The notes under the pieces: generated by a model | The model's input: the letters and a program-made list of their open reading frames with translations, nothing else | What the model was told of the DNA's origin: nothing | Databases searched by the model: none | Program-made: the position numbers and the translations under genes | Part shown: piece after piece, positions 1 through 10,810 of the stretch | Layout of the letters: each line of letters begins with the position of its first letter | How positions within the stretch are numbered: the stretch's first letter is position 1 | Source of the DNA: Palaemon carinicauda | Taxonomy: Eukaryota > Arthropoda > Malacostraca > Decapoda > Palaemonidae | NCBI RefSeq assembly: GCF_036898095.1 | Contig: NC_090731.1 | Span: 143,968,386-144,032,385 of the forward strand | DNA length: 64,000 bases | Reading direction: 5' to 3'

Positions 1-414
1 CTAGCCCAATCAGCCAACTGGGTGCTTCGGAGGAGAGAAACGGTCCTGAGCAAGCTGTCTAGACGGATACCGGACAGAGAAGCGAGGGCCCTCAGGAGCC
101 TGCCCTTGTGGGAAGACGTCCTCTTTCCCCTGAAGGAAGCAGAGGAAATCATGGAGAAGGTCCAGAAGCGGGAGGATGTGAGTGTTCCCAGACCCCAAGT
201 ACTGCGGAGACCCACCCACAGGAGGTCTGCGTCCGATGGGCCTAATACTCCTCGAGCCTCGCCTAGCCAGCCCAGGAGAGACGCCCCAACAGCTCCTTGG
301 TCGCAGCTGTTGCAGCCCTCCCGTAAGGGAGCAGTTTCAGCTCCAGCCTCCTTTAGGACTTCCTACTCGGCCTCCAGGAGGGGGCGTACAGGTCGTTCCT
401 CTAGAAGGAGATAG
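1..414 (+). pseudogene. DIRS element 1 gag C-terminus (ORF1, partial)
   Basis: Open frame from base 1 (LAQSANWVLRRRETVLSKLS) to a stop at 414. It ends in a Ser/Arg-rich basic tail, SASRRGRTGRSSRRR, typical of the nucleic-acid-binding end of DIRS ORF1; comparable tails end the gags of elements B and D. It overlaps the start of ORF2, which runs in the +1 frame. The N-terminal part lies outside the window. This fragment has no visible lesion, but the downstream genes are broken. Confidence 0.7.
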
Positions 415-2339
415 GGAGAGAGGCCCCCTACTCCTGCCCAAGCCTCAGGTGGGGGGATGCCTCAGACATTTTTGGCAAACATGGAAAAACCACGGAGCAG
501 ACCCGTGGACAGTAACAGTGTTAAAGGAAGGGTACAGGCTACCGTTTCTGGCAGAACCTCCGCCCCTGATTCCAGCCAGTCGGGCGGAGTGGTTGGCGCC
601 CAAGGACCCTTTGAAGAGGACAGCCTTGCAGGAGGAAGTCTCCACGATGTTGGCGAAGGGAGCAATGGAAACGGTACAGGAGCCGGGCCCGGGCTTCTAC
701 AGTCGGCTCTTCCTGGTGGAGAAGGCAACGGGAGGGTGGAGACCGGTCATAGACCTCTTGGCCCTCAACAAGTTTGTGTGCAAGACCAACTTCAAGATGG
801 ACACCCCGAAGTCGGGCCTGGAGTCCTTTAGGGAAGGGGACTTCATGATGTCCATAGACCTCAAGGACGTTTATTTTCAAAATCTAGTTCACCCCTCCAG
901 CAGGAAGTATCTTTGAGTGAAATGGGGTGCCCAGACATTGCAGTTCAAGTCCCTCTGCTTCGGACTGTCCACAGCGCCTCAGGTCTTTACGAGGGTCTTC
1001 GCAACAGTCTCAGTGTGGGCTCACGAACGGGGCATCCGCCTGATTCGTTACCTAGACGACTGGTTGCTCCTTTCATCCTCAGAGAAGTTTTGAGGGAACA
1101 AGGCGCGAAGCTACTGCAGTTCTGCAAGATTCTGGGCATCACCATCAACCTGGAGAAGTCACATCTGTCACCCTCCACCAGGATGACCTACCTAGGGATG
1201 GTCCTAGACTCCCGGCTAGTGACAGCCTTTCCGTCGGAAGAGAGGCTGAACAACTTGGACCAGATCCTTCGCCCCTTCTTGTCGGGACTACCCAGGAGAG
1301 CAAAGGACTGGTAGCAGTTAATAGGTCACCTCGTATCATTGGAGAAACTGGTTCTCCAAGGGAGGCTCAAATTCAGGAACATACAATGGAATCTGAAGGG
1401 ACTCTGGAACCAGGTAGATTCCCCCCACAAGGTGGTTCCCGTGCTCCCGGAAACGAAAGAAGCCCTGGAACGGTGGCAAGACCAGACGAACACCCTCAAT
1501 GGGATGCCCTTCGCAGCCGAGCCCCCCGAGAGGCTTCTCTTCACAGACGCTTCCAAGGAGGGATGGGGTGCCCGCCCATCTTCTCGGAAGGTCAGCAAGA
1601 GGCAGTTGGACGGAGGAAGAAAAGGCACAACACACAAACATCCTAGAGATGAGGGCGGTTCGAAGGGCGTGCCTACAGTTCGTCAGCCTACTACGGGGAA
1701 ACACTGTGGCACTGATGTGCGACAATGCCACGGTAGTAGCATACAAAAAGAAGCAGGGAGGACTGAAATCGAGGGAGCTGTGTGATCTCACGTTAGAACT
1801 CCTGGATTGGGCCGAGTCAGCAGATCACGATCGCAGCAAGGTTCATTCCAGGGAAAAGAAACGTCCTGGCTGACGGACTCAGCAGGATGGGTCAAGTGGT
1901 AGGAACCGAGTGGTCCCTGCACCCAGAGGTAGCCAAGCTCATCATCCAGAAATGGGGTTTGCCAGTGATGGATCTCTTTGCGACAAGGCTGAATGCACAA
2001 CTCCCTGTATTCTGTTCTCCTGTCCCAGACCCAAAAGCGGCGTTGGAGGACGCCTTCCAACACCGGTGGGACAATCTAGACGCATACGCCTTTCTCCCCT
2101 TCGCGCTGCTCAGACAGGTGCTCTACGGGGTAAGGATGGCCCACAATCTAAGGATGACTTTGGTAGCGCCTTGGTGGCCGGAGAGAGAGTGGTTCGCGGA
2201 CCTAAAAGAACTAGCGTGCCTTCCCCCTTGGCCTCTTCCAGACAGGTCGGACCTTCTGAGGCCGCCCCCCTTTCAAAGGTTCCACGACAATCCTCAGTCC
2301 CTCCGCCTTCACGAGTGGAGGTTATCGAGCGTCTCCTGA
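182..2339 (+). pseudogene. DIRS element 1 ORF2: reverse transcriptase, RNase H, methylase-like domain
   Basis: The reverse transcriptase starts in frame 2 (GGCLRHFWQTW, GADPWTVTVLKEGYRLPF), with WRPVIDLLALN, then SIDLKDVYF, GLSTAPQVFTR and the catalytic YLDDWLL. RNase H follows (LLFTDASKEGWGA, CDNATVVAY, NVLADGLSRMG), then the methylase-like DLFATRLNAQLPVFCSPVPD block. Stops at 914-916 and 1312-1314 and frameshifts near 1085, 1600 and 1830 break it into at least four pieces. It was identified by following homology with elements A and D across frames. Not functional. Confidence 0.88.
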
Positions 2340-3446
2340 GGAAGGAGGACTATTCAGCAAGAATGGCTGAAAGGATGTCGGGATATCTGAGGCTTTCATC
2401 GGCAGCGGTGTACCAGGCTAAGTGGACCACCTTTACGAAATGGTGCTCCTCCAGAAACATCAAGCCGCTGAGGGCCTCCATTCCGGAGATTGCAGACTTC
2501 CTGGTACACCTCAGAGACGTAGCTGGTATGTCTATCCCGGCCATCAAGGGAGTACGTGCAGCCTTAGGCCAAGTCTTCCTCCTGAAGGGCATCGATCTGG
2601 GTTCCTTGAGACATATCTCAATGCTCATCAAGAGCTTTGAACAAGCATGCCCCCCTCAAGCCGTCAGGGTTCCTCAGTGGGATGTGGCTAGGGTCCTGAA
2701 AATGTTAAGTGAACCCCCGTTCGAACCCCTGAAGACATAGTGGACAGATACCTCACCCTCAAGATTGTCTTTCTGTTGGCATTGGCATCAGCTAAGAGGG
2801 TGGGTGAGATTCACGGACTGTCTTACGAGGTCTCACACACGAAGGGTTGGCGTGAGCTTTCCTTCAAGTTCGTCCCGGCTTTTGTGGCTAAGACCCAGAA
2901 TCCAGCAGTTTGGGATCCCAGGTTTGAGGGCTTCTCAATACCAGCAATTCCTCGTTCAGGCAATCCGGAGAACTTGAAGTTGTGTCCTGTCAGAGCCGTA
3001 AGGAAATACCTGGAGAGGATGGCTAATCTCCGTCCTGGTATTCAGGCAATCCGAAGGACTTGAAGTTGTGTCCTGTCAGAGCCGTAAGGAAATACCTGAA
3101 GAGGACGGCTAATCTCCGTCCTGGTATCAAGAGCCTTTTCATCTCCACAGGTACAGTGAAAAAGCCGGTTTCGAAGAACACTATATCTTTCTGGCTAAGA
3201 CAGGTGATTATCAGGGGCTATAGCAGTGCGGGCGTTCCCCTGCCGGGTAAACCCAGGCCCCATGACATTAGGGGTCTAAGTACCTCCCTAGCTTTCGAAA
3301 GGAACATGGCAGTGGCTCAGATCCTAAGAGCAGGCACCTGGTCTAACCAGTCTACCTTCACAACGCACTACCTGAAGGAATGTTCGAGAAAGTCCCTGGA
3401 TGGGTTCTCTATAGGAACAGTCATCTCCGCGCTCCAAGTGATTTAA
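1910..3446 (+). pseudogene. DIRS element 1 ORF3: tyrosine recombinase
   Basis: The recognisable recombinase begins near 2310 (VEVIERLLRKEDYSARM). The reading frame is already open from about 1874, overlapping ORF2. The N-terminal core-binding part reads AAVYQAKWTTFTKWC. The catalytic half has ASAKRVGEIHG (first Arg), PRPHDIRGLSTSLAF (His-x-x-Arg) and the HYLKECS region for the tyrosine. A stop at 2738-2740 and an 86-base internal duplication (2956..3127) disrupt it. The end reads ALQVI then stop at 3446. Confidence 0.85.
2956..3127 (+). repeat. 86-base tandem duplication inside the element 1 recombinase
   Basis: The block starting TCAGGCAATCCGGAGAACTT at 2956 is repeated at 3042 with a few mismatches. 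The encoded LKLCPVRAVRKYL occurs twice. Because 86 is not a multiple of three, the second copy is in another frame, which explains the break of the recombinase here. Confidence 0.9.
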
Positions 3447-3787
3447 CGGTATAGCCCCAGGTACAATCGTGGGTACTAAGACCAAGAGACACAGGTTCGT
3501 TTCCCTAAAAACCCACTTGCTCTTCCTTCCCCCTCTTTCCCTCGGAGAATGACTCGGGTAGAGCCTGCACAAGACCTCAAGTCACAACATCATCAAAGGA
3601 CATGTCTACGAGGAATTCTTGCACAGGTGAGTTACTTAGACACTAACATGAGCTCTTTGTGTAGTTTTCTCCTACGTTTCGTTTTCTGATCACCTTTGAA
3701 CCTAGCCCCCTATCTAGGTTCCTTTTCATCCTGCTTAGCTAGGTCTAGGGGTCAAGAAGGACACTCCCACCTCCTAAAGTGTAAGTC
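3447..3787 (+). other. element 1 3' untranslated region
   Basis: No coding sequence seen. This stretch lies between the recombinase stop and the ICR of element 1. It is Pro/Ser-codon-poor, CT-rich spacer such as the other A-family elements carry at this position. Confidence 0.6.
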
Positions 3788-3885
3788 TCCTAAGAAAGTA
3801 GTTCGAGGTAAGTTTCTGTGTTGGAACAAATCACAAATTTTAAGTAATTTGTATTTTCCTAACATACTTACCTCGAACTACTTTC
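3788..3885 (+). repeat. element 1 internal complementary region (ICR)
   Basis: The right half (from about 3826) is the reverse complement of the element's right end at 4109..4163, including the AACATACTTACCTCGAACTA stretch. The left half, CCTAAGAAAGTAGTTCGAGG..GGAACAAAT, should complement the left end, which is outside the window; its predicted start, ATTTGTTCC, agrees with the left end of element A. This is the diagnostic DIRS feature used to circularise the cDNA. Confidence 0.85.
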
Positions 3886-4100
3886 GGGTAATGACCCGCC
3901 CTTCCTTCCCCAAGTGCCTTACTGACCCTTTAAGTAACTAAGCAACCAAGAACTTACTGAGGGTCGAGACCCAAGCTAGCACGCTCCCTGACATGGGCCT
4001 AGTCTCAGGGAACGTATCCTTCCGCCTGAGGTTAGCCCTCACAGAAAACGTAGGGTAAACTACACAAAACTCTGGTCGGATGAGAGGAGATTCCAGGTAC

Positions 4101-4165
4101 TCCTAAGAAAGTAGTTCGAGGTAAGTATGTTAGGAAAAATACAAATTACTTAAAATTTGTGATTT
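4101..4165 (+). repeat. element 1 right terminal inverted repeat (outer part)
   Basis: TCCTAAGAAAGTAGTTCGAG and the following bases, to TTTGTGATTT at the end. It is complementary to the right half of the ICR at 3826..3885. The true ITR probably begins further left but cannot be delimited without the left copy. Confidence 0.75.
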
Positions 4166-5501
4166 TACCCCTGGACAACTTGTGGGCCGGGAAGGCCCTG
4201 CCACTTCCTCCACCAATTAGGTGGCACCCTACACCCAGGCAGAATCTACCTTACATCAGTTGTGGCTTTCCTCTGGGCTTTTGAGTTCCCTGGCTAAGGA
4301 TTGGCTTTAGGAGGTTCTGAAGCTTGGGGCACCGTATGAGTGCACATCTGACTTCGCAGGGGTTGGTCGTGACCATCCTCACAGAGCCGCTGGAAGGGAG
4401 TTCCTTCCAGTCAGTTTCGTCCCCCCAGCAGATAATTCCTCCCTCCCCCACCTGAGGAATTGTAGCCTGGTTCTTAGGAGTTCCCGCTCACTGAGTTCGC
4501 TCAGTTGTAGGTTCCTCCACTCTTCGAGGATGGTCGTTTTTCTCGCCAGTGAGAGAGGGTGTCTTTCCTTGAATGATCCCTATCTCAAGTTCCTCGTAAG
4601 CGAGTTTGCGAGTCTTCGATTCCCTTGCTCTAGCTCTTTGCAACACCCGGGTGATTGTGGCCAATGACTCCCTGGAGTCAAAGCTTCATTTCACCGTGCC
4701 CCCCAGGCACAACAAACCTCTGTTGTGCTGCCAATTTATCCATGAGTATGCCCTGAACTAAAGCCGAGACTGCCAGGTGAATTCCAAAATCAAATGAATT
4801 ATACCAGTTTGAAATGGCAGTTGATGTTAATTACACCATACCCATTTGAAAAAATCCATAGACTACTTCATGCTTGTCATTAGTATCAATCCTGGAAGTA
4901 AATATACTGTATGTATAATTGCAGCGATGAGTTCTAACCTAATCTTACATCCAATAGTATGGTGGGTTCTTAGCTGGCTGGGGAAGGTAAAGTGCCTAAC
5001 CTGACTCAAGAGAGCCAGAAATCTGGAAATTACAAGGATGTGCTTTAACTTAACTTAACCTAACCTAAATTAATGTAACCTATCCTTAACTAACCTAACC
5101 TAAATAAATCTAACCTATCCTAACCTAACCTAACCTAATCTAACATGCTGGGTCTTTACCCTACTGATGCACATCCATTGAACCCTCTCACATAAATTGA
5201 CCTCGAGGGCAGTAAGTTAAAAAACCTGGAACTTAACACAATCTTAACCTTGCACATCATGCATTACCTTGCATGTAGTCCACTCTTATATCTCCCTTAT
5301 AGTATTTCACAGGTTTACATAATTCTTACTGTAAGTTTGGGGAATTTATGTTTTTAACTAGAAATCATCTGCTTTGGTAGAACGGAAGATATATCTTAAA
5401 AACTGGATGATTATCCTCTTAGAAAGTTCTTTATAGATATCAGATACTTTTAGGTGCATGTATTTTATGTTACTCAGGTTTTCCATGTTTGTATTTTGCA
5501 G
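4166..5501 (+). other. intron 1 remainder
   Basis: Non-coding sequence between element 1 and exon 2. The first part (to about 4750) is GC-richer and may be another decayed repeat, but I could not identify it. The second part is AT-rich and holds the CCTAA-type stretch at 5044..5147. No gamma-tubulin first exon was found here. Confidence 0.5.
5044..5147 (+). repeat. degenerate CCTAA (TTAGG-type) repeat
   Basis: About 100 bases rich in the pentamer CCTAA/AACCT, with one run of CCTAACCTAACCTAACCTAA around 5119-5140 and variants elsewhere. TTAGG is the ancestral arthropod telomere unit, so this may be an interstitial telomere-like sequence. An ordinary low-complexity origin is also possible. Confidence 0.75.
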
Positions 5502-5704
5502 TTGGGTTTGAGTTTTGGAAAAAATTATGTGCAGAACATGGCATCTCACCAGAAGGAACATTAGAAGATTATGTTACAGAAGGAACAGACCGGAAGGACG
5601 TATTTTTCTACCAAGCAGATGATGAACACTATATCCCACGTGCTGTATTGTTGGATTTGGAGCCTAGAGTTATCCACAGCATCATGAATTCAGAATATGC
5701 CAAA
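5502..5704 (+). CDS. TUBG1: gamma-tubulin exon 2
   Basis: The exon follows a TTTTGCAG acceptor. Its first two bases complete an Ile codon begun in the missing exon, and it then reads [15 protein letters not shown]. It ends at SEYAK with donor AAA|GTAAGT, phase 0. It covers about residues 17-84 of the N-terminal GTPase domain, just after the first nucleotide-binding loop, and includes the conserved DLEPRV segment. No stops or frameshifts are present. Confidence 0.95.
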
Positions 5705-5984
5705 GTAAGTTTTATGGGGAATTATAATTTACAAATTATATATTAGAACTGTGTGGTCATTGTGTATTTAGTGTAGCATTAGTCTGTAGAAGTAAGTACA
5801 GTATAGTCTGCTTCATAACCTTAAGAGCTAGCCAATAAATCAATGATGATTAAGTGGGATTATGAGGTGATGGAGTCTCATTTACATTCATGAATTATAG
5901 CAGAGATAAGGTAATGTTAGTATATATCTAAAATATTTTTCTATGACTTTTAAAGATGACTAATCAAGTTATGTTTTGTTGCAG

Positions 5985-6268
5985 CTTTACAATCCAGAGA
6001 ACATCTTCATGTCAAAACAAGGTGGAGGTGCTGGCAATAACTGGGCTTGTGGTTTCAGCCAAGGAGAACGTATTTATGACGAGGTGTTTGATATAATTGA
6101 CAGAGAAGCTGATGGCTCTGATAGCTTAGAAGGATTTGTGCTGTGTCACAGCATAGCAGGTGGTACAGGATCAGGTCTGGGATCATATATTCTTGAGAGG
6201 CTGAATGACAGGTTTCCAAAAAAACTTGTACAAACCTACTCAGTCTTCCCCAACCAGGATGAAATTAG
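5985..6268 (+). CDS. TUBG1: gamma-tubulin exon 3 (tubulin signature loop)
   Basis: Acceptor GTTGCAG, starting in phase 0 at LYNPENIF. It carries the gamma-tubulin GAGNNWA segment and the GTP-binding tubulin signature [10 protein letters not shown]. It ends in phase 2 after NQDEI with donor TTAG|GTGAGA; the split codon becomes Ser when joined to exon 4. It covers about residues 85-179. Element B begins only 56 bases into the following intron. Confidence 0.95.
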
Positions 6269-6324
6269 GTGAGATGTGTAATCCAAATGCTTTGTTTTTT
6301 TAATATTGGAGCATTAATATACAA

Positions 6325-6691
6325 CGTTTTTGGGCTCAAGCCATGTCGTCCTGATGGAAGCTTCCTATAGACAGCTTTCTAAGGGATATTTGGCTACAGT
6401 GATACTCCCAGAGAATTGACCATAGGTTTCCAGAATTCTAACTCCTGGCGCGAGTATCCTTAAAATTTCTCTTAAGGGTATTGCATAATATCAGGAGACG
6501 TGTATCTTGAATACGACACATGGCAATCTTCACCCCAAATAGCGTTTTCGCTCCGAGGGGGAAGAGTGGCAAAATTGAAGGGGAGCCGTTATCAAGGTTA
6601 CCATTCCTCCCCTGCTATTACAGGGGTCCAAGATGGTGCTCATTCCTATTTTGGTAGCGATTTTGCACAGTGTTTTCCCTACTTGTCTAGT
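6325..6691 (+). repeat. element B left terminal inverted repeat (up to the A insertion)
   Basis: From 6325 to about 6649 this is the reverse complement of 21945..22299 with few differences, for example GAAGCTTCCTATAGACAGCT and CTAACTCCTGGCGCGAGTAT. It is not a gene although it stays partly open. After 6649 the two arms diverge, and element A interrupts at 6692. Confidence 0.92.
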
Positions 6692-6881
6692 ATTTGTTCC
6701 GTAACTGAAATACAAACCACGCTATTTAATAAGGGGAGTATTACTTTCGGCGTAGCAGAAATGACGAGCCATTAGAATTAATGAGAGATTACTACCCCCT
6801 CGCTAGTTAACGAGGGGGTAGGGAGGGGTAGCTTGCTACCCCTCCCCCCCTCACACACCTGTGATTACAGTAGCTCACTTT
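6692..6881 (+). repeat. element A left terminal inverted repeat
   Basis: The reverse complement of 14342..14543, apart from small indels in the outer 40 bases. It contains two adjacent hairpins at 6793..6847. The outer 40 bases are also complemented in the ICR at 14199..14237. Confidence 0.93.
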
Positions 6882-6944
6882 ACTTTTGGATCGGGTGATG
6901 AACAGACGTGTCTGCTCCCACCCTCGCATTGACAGCCTTTGATC

Positions 6945-6966
6945 TTGTTTTGCTTTTTCTTTTCAG
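6945..6966 (+). promoter_or_regulatory. splice-acceptor-like tract before element A gag
   Basis: A pyrimidine tract, TGTTTTGCTTTTTCTTTTCAG, ends 12 bases before the gag ATG at 6979. It matches a strong eukaryotic 3' splice site. A weak candidate donor, CGG|GTGATG, lies at about 6894. Elements B and E have comparable tracts. Use as an acceptor is inferred only. Confidence 0.5.
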
Positions 6967-6978
6967 TTGGCCTCTACC

Positions 6979-9900
6979 ATGCGGAAGTGTCCCGGATTAC
7001 CTGACCGCCCTTGTGGTACTTATATGTTGGCAGTCGACACGGACCCTCACACCTTATGTCCTTTTTGCAGGGGCCAACGGTGTGATAGAGACAAAGTGTG
7101 TGGTGAGTGTAGGGAATGGTCTACCTCCCAGTGGGAGAGGTTTTCCCGGCGCCGGAAGAAGTCCAAACAGGATCTTTCTCCTTCAAGGATTTCCTTGAAG
7201 AAAGAACATCCCAAGGACTCTTCATCCGTAGCCTGAACCTCCTCCGAAGCTCCCACTCGATCGAGCTCTTCCGAGAGGCCGTTGAGTGGTTGCGTAGGCT
7301 GTACTTATGTTGACCGACCTCAGGGTTCGGGAGAGGGAGTTGCCTCCCATAGCGAGGCAGCTGCTCCTCCTCCCCCGGGGGAGGATATTTCTAATAATGT
7401 TTCTAACAATGAGTTATTGCAGCTTGGGGCTTCAGGGTTCGCCCTCCAAGGAAGCTCTGTTTGACATAATCAGGTTTGGGGGCTGCTGTCAAACAGTCGC
7501 CAGCAGTAGCGGAGGTCGACCCTCTGTCTATCGTCGACGTTGTTATGGCAGAGGCTTCCGACGAGTTAGGTCAAACCTCTGCTTTGGTTGATGTAGCTGA
7601 AGGCTTAGTTCCCCCCTCTGAACATCCTTCGAGGGAGGAGCTAAGTCCAACGGTCTCTCCTGCAAGTGTTTCTCCCCCTCGGGGGAGTTCACTAACAGAG
7701 ACTCCTCTTCGGAGGACTGATGATGGTCTGCCTGCTGCACCCAGAGGACGTATCCGACGGAAGGCTTGCCCTCCTCTTCGCCGTAGAGGCCTTTCTTCTC
7801 CTCACAAGGGAGTTTGGAGGTGCCTCTTCGGTTCCTCGCCCTCGCAGTCCCCCGCAGAGGATCCTCCTCGCCGTGCACCGACCGTTACAGCTGCATCCCT
7901 GGACCTCTCTGCTGATTGTTCACGATCTCTTACACCTGCCAGACCTTGGACCTGCCATCTCCGTTCCTGGCCGCTGACGTGCTTTGGGCTCCCACGCACC
8001 CCGTTATCCAACGGGCACCGGTCCCTTCGGGGCAAAAGGTGCTTTCTCACATTGTGAGTAAGTCCCTTAAGTGCCAGGTTTATCCTGCGCACCCATGTTC
8101 TCCTGCACAATTGCGGGCAAACGCTCACCTGCTGTTCCTGAGTCTTCACTGCAGAATCATCCTGTGCCAGGGACAACGCGCCAGCGATCTCCTGTGTTCG
8201 AGTCTACTCGCCAGCGCTCTCCTACTTGCCAGCGCTCACCTGCGCACCAGCGCTCACCTGTGCGCCAGCAATCCCCTATGGCAGAGTCTACGCGCCAGCG
8301 CTCTCCTGCTCGCCAGCGCTCTCCTGCTCGCCAGCGCTCACCTGCGCGCCATAGATCTCCTGTACGCCAGCGATCTTCTCCTCGCCTGCGCACAACTGCG
8401 CGCCATCACACTGATGCGCGCCACGCGCGCCCACGATCTCCAGCTCGCCAGCGCTCCCCACCTGCGCGCCAGTGTTCGCCTGCGCGTCAGCGCTCACCTG
8501 CGCGCCCATGATCCTCAGATCTGGGGCACTGGAAGGAAGATCCTTTCTTCCCCTTCATATCAGCGATCTCCTACGGACCTCGCCTCCTCGTCAGCCCTCA
8601 CCTGCAGGTGTGCCACTGCGCGCAGTCTCCATCGCTCGCACCTGCTGCAGCCCCTGGTGTGCGCCCTTCTAGAGGTCCCCGAGATCCTGCACGCCCACGC
8701 ACCCTTGAGGTATCACCTACGCGCGTGCTAGCGCCTTCAAACCCTGCTGCGCACCCTCTGCCCTCGCCAGAAAGCGCACCTCTGCCTTCGCCAGAATGCG
8801 CACCTCTGCCTTCGCCAGAATGCGCACCTGCGCGCCACCGATCACCTGCATGCACCTTCTCCTGCGCGCCATCGCTCGCCATAGATCGCCTGCGCACCCA
8901 CGCGCCCCCTCGCCAGTGTGCAGTCACTCGCCTGCGCGCCAGTGCTCACCTGCGCGCCAGCGCTCGCCTGCGGGCCGTCGCTCTCCTGCACGCCAGCGCT
9001 CACCTGCGCGAACATTCGCCCGCGCACGAGCCAGGGAAAATCCTACCACGCAAGCACCAACGCGATTCCCAGCGCAATTCCCACCGGGATTTAAAGCGCA
9101 AGCCCCCGCGCGAAGCTATAGGAACGAGAGCTTCCAGGTCGTCTTCACGTTCCTCCCCCACAAGCGCAGAACAGCGAGCTCGCAGGAGGAGGGGAAATCT
9201 CCGGGTTGGTCCAGGAACCAACCTTCTTCTTCCCTTTCCTTTCAGACAGTACCAGTAGTTGTTTCTACTCCGAAGGATCGGCCGATCCCCTTCCCTTCAG
9301 AGGGTGTCTGGGACAGCGCAGCTGTCAGTAAGCAGCCTTGGTTCGGGTCCCTTATCAGAGCTGTCGTGCAGGCGGTCAAACCTGCCTTCGCTGAGATGGG
9401 CCTCAAATCAATGGCAGCTCCGACCCCACTGAAGAGGAAGAGAGGAGTAGAAGTCGTGGGGACTTCTCCCAGGGCCAAGCTGGCTCCTAGGAAATCCTTG
9501 AGGCAGGCTCCTTCCCCCCCAGACTTTCTCTCCCTCTCCTGTGGACGTAGACTTTCCGTCCCCGGGGGAGTCTACCAAGGCGAGGCGTTCTCCCATCGCA
9601 CCAATGGGGGCAACCCCGCCTAGCACAGAAGGATCGTCCAGGGGTGGGGCGGAGAGGAGCCCTCAGACTTCGTTGTTGGAGACCTGTATTCGGCCCAGGA
9701 GGGAACCAAAGGACTCCAAGACCATCCCCAAGTCGTCCTCTAGGATCCGTCCAGAGCCAGCAAGACCCGCGGAGAACGTCCACGTGTCCCCCAAGAAGAG
9801 CCTTTGGGGACTGGAGACTTTGCTGCCAATTCTTGAGGAGGGGAGCCATAGGAGTCAGAGCATGCCTTCTGGCAGGTCCTGACCCTGATGAGGCATCTCA

Positions 9901-10792
9901 ACGGGTTCCCAGACCCTGAGAGTGCCCCTCGTAAGGGCAAGGACTCGGTCCTGGACCGAGTCTTTGGCACCCAGAAACCCGCTAAGGCCAGTGCGGCTTT
10001 GCCCTGGTCCCAAGGGGTGAAGAGTGCCAGGGATAAGGTCGAGGGGCAGCTCTCTGAGCTCGCCTCCTCAAGCCGTTCCACTGCTGGCAACAAACTCCAC
10101 CCTCCTCTTCGTATCCACCAGAGGAGGTACTTCGAGATCATGGAAGAGTCTTACTTAGCTCTTCCCGTGCACCACTCTGTGGAAGAACTTGCCAAGGGAG
10201 TTCCTCTAGATAGGTTCTCTAGCCGGCAGGTGTCCTTCTCGGCTGCAGATATCAGAAGTCAGGAGAAGGTTGCAAAGTGTGCCATGCAGGCTACTGGGAT
10301 CTCTTGGCATCCTGTTGCGATCCGAGGACCTGTCCAAGGAAAGCACCAGGAAGGCCCTGGAGACCTTCCTCCTTTCGGGCACCCGCACCATTGAGTTTCT
10401 GGCCCACCAAGTTTCGAACTCGTGGGCCAATTCAATCCTAAAACGACGTGATGGGGTGGCAGAAAGGTTCCATACAAAGGTCCCAGCCGTCGAGGTCAGC
10501 AGGCTCAGACATTCTTCCCTCCTGGGAAAGAATCTGTTCGAGCCCAAGGGCGTGGAACAGGCAGCTGAGAGGTGGAGGAAGTCAAACCGAGACTCTCCTT
10601 CATAGGGCTCTTACATCAAAGCCCTATAAACCTCCAGCACCTCAACAACCTCGCCAGTCCAAGATGACGAAACCGGCAACGGCAGCAAAGGTAACAGTGT
10701 CAAAGCCCTTACCGGTCAAAGACAGGAAAGGCAAAAAGTCCTCCAGGGGAGGTAAAAATCATAGATGGAGCGGCCAAGGCCACAAACGCTAG
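6979..10792 (+). pseudogene. DIRS element A gag (ORF1), broken
   Basis: The N-terminus is Cys-rich, MRKCPGLPDRPC, then CPFCRGQRC and CGECREW, a probable zinc-binding region also seen in D and E, followed by RRRKKSKQD. Next come acidic/Ser-rich sequence, a long Arg-Gln-Arg-Ser-Pro repeat region (8160-9030), and a late conserved block with EESYLALPVHHSVEELAKGV and STRKALETFLLSGTRTIEFL. The end is a basic tail, KGKKSSRGGKNHRW. Breaks include a TGA at 7234 and frameshifts near 7470, 8060, 8520, 9550, 9885 and 10290. It ends with TAG at 10790, in the same frame as ORF2. Confidence 0.8.
8160..9030 (+). repeat. 18-base repeats coding for Arg-Gln-Arg-Ser-Pro-Ala in element A gag
   Basis: Units close to CGCCAGCGCTCACCTGCG recur irregularly at 8190-8510 and again at 8920-9010, with a 24-base variant CTGCCTTCGCCAGAATGCGC at 8760-8830. 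Translated in the gag frame they give RQRSPARQRSPA runs resembling RS domains. Locally GC-rich. Confidence 0.85.
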
Positions 10793-10810
10793 GATTGGCA
10801 GTCCCCCTGC

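Larger units (their letters stand above)
1..4165 (+). mobile_element. DIRS element 1, right part (left end outside window)
   Basis: DIRS1-like tyrosine-recombinase retrotransposon entering from upstream. In order: gag C-terminus, reverse transcriptase, RNase H, methylase-like domain, tyrosine recombinase, ICR at 3788..3885 and the right terminal repeat ending near 4165. It belongs to the same family as A, E and F. Shared motifs include HPSSRKY and GLSTAPQVFTR, and its outer end resembles that of A (TTTGTGATTT against TTTGTCATTT). It carries many stops and frameshifts, so it is an old, inactive copy in intron 1 of the gamma-tubulin gene. Confidence 0.9.

Noticed and set aside
6500..6775. 91-codon open frame before element A
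   Set aside because: It spans the element B terminal repeat and the junction with A, so it is non-coding.
8796..9623. Long open frames in several phases across the GC-rich gag repeat region of element A
   Set aside because: Only one phase at a time matches gag of related elements; the others are shadows of the repeat and its low stop content.
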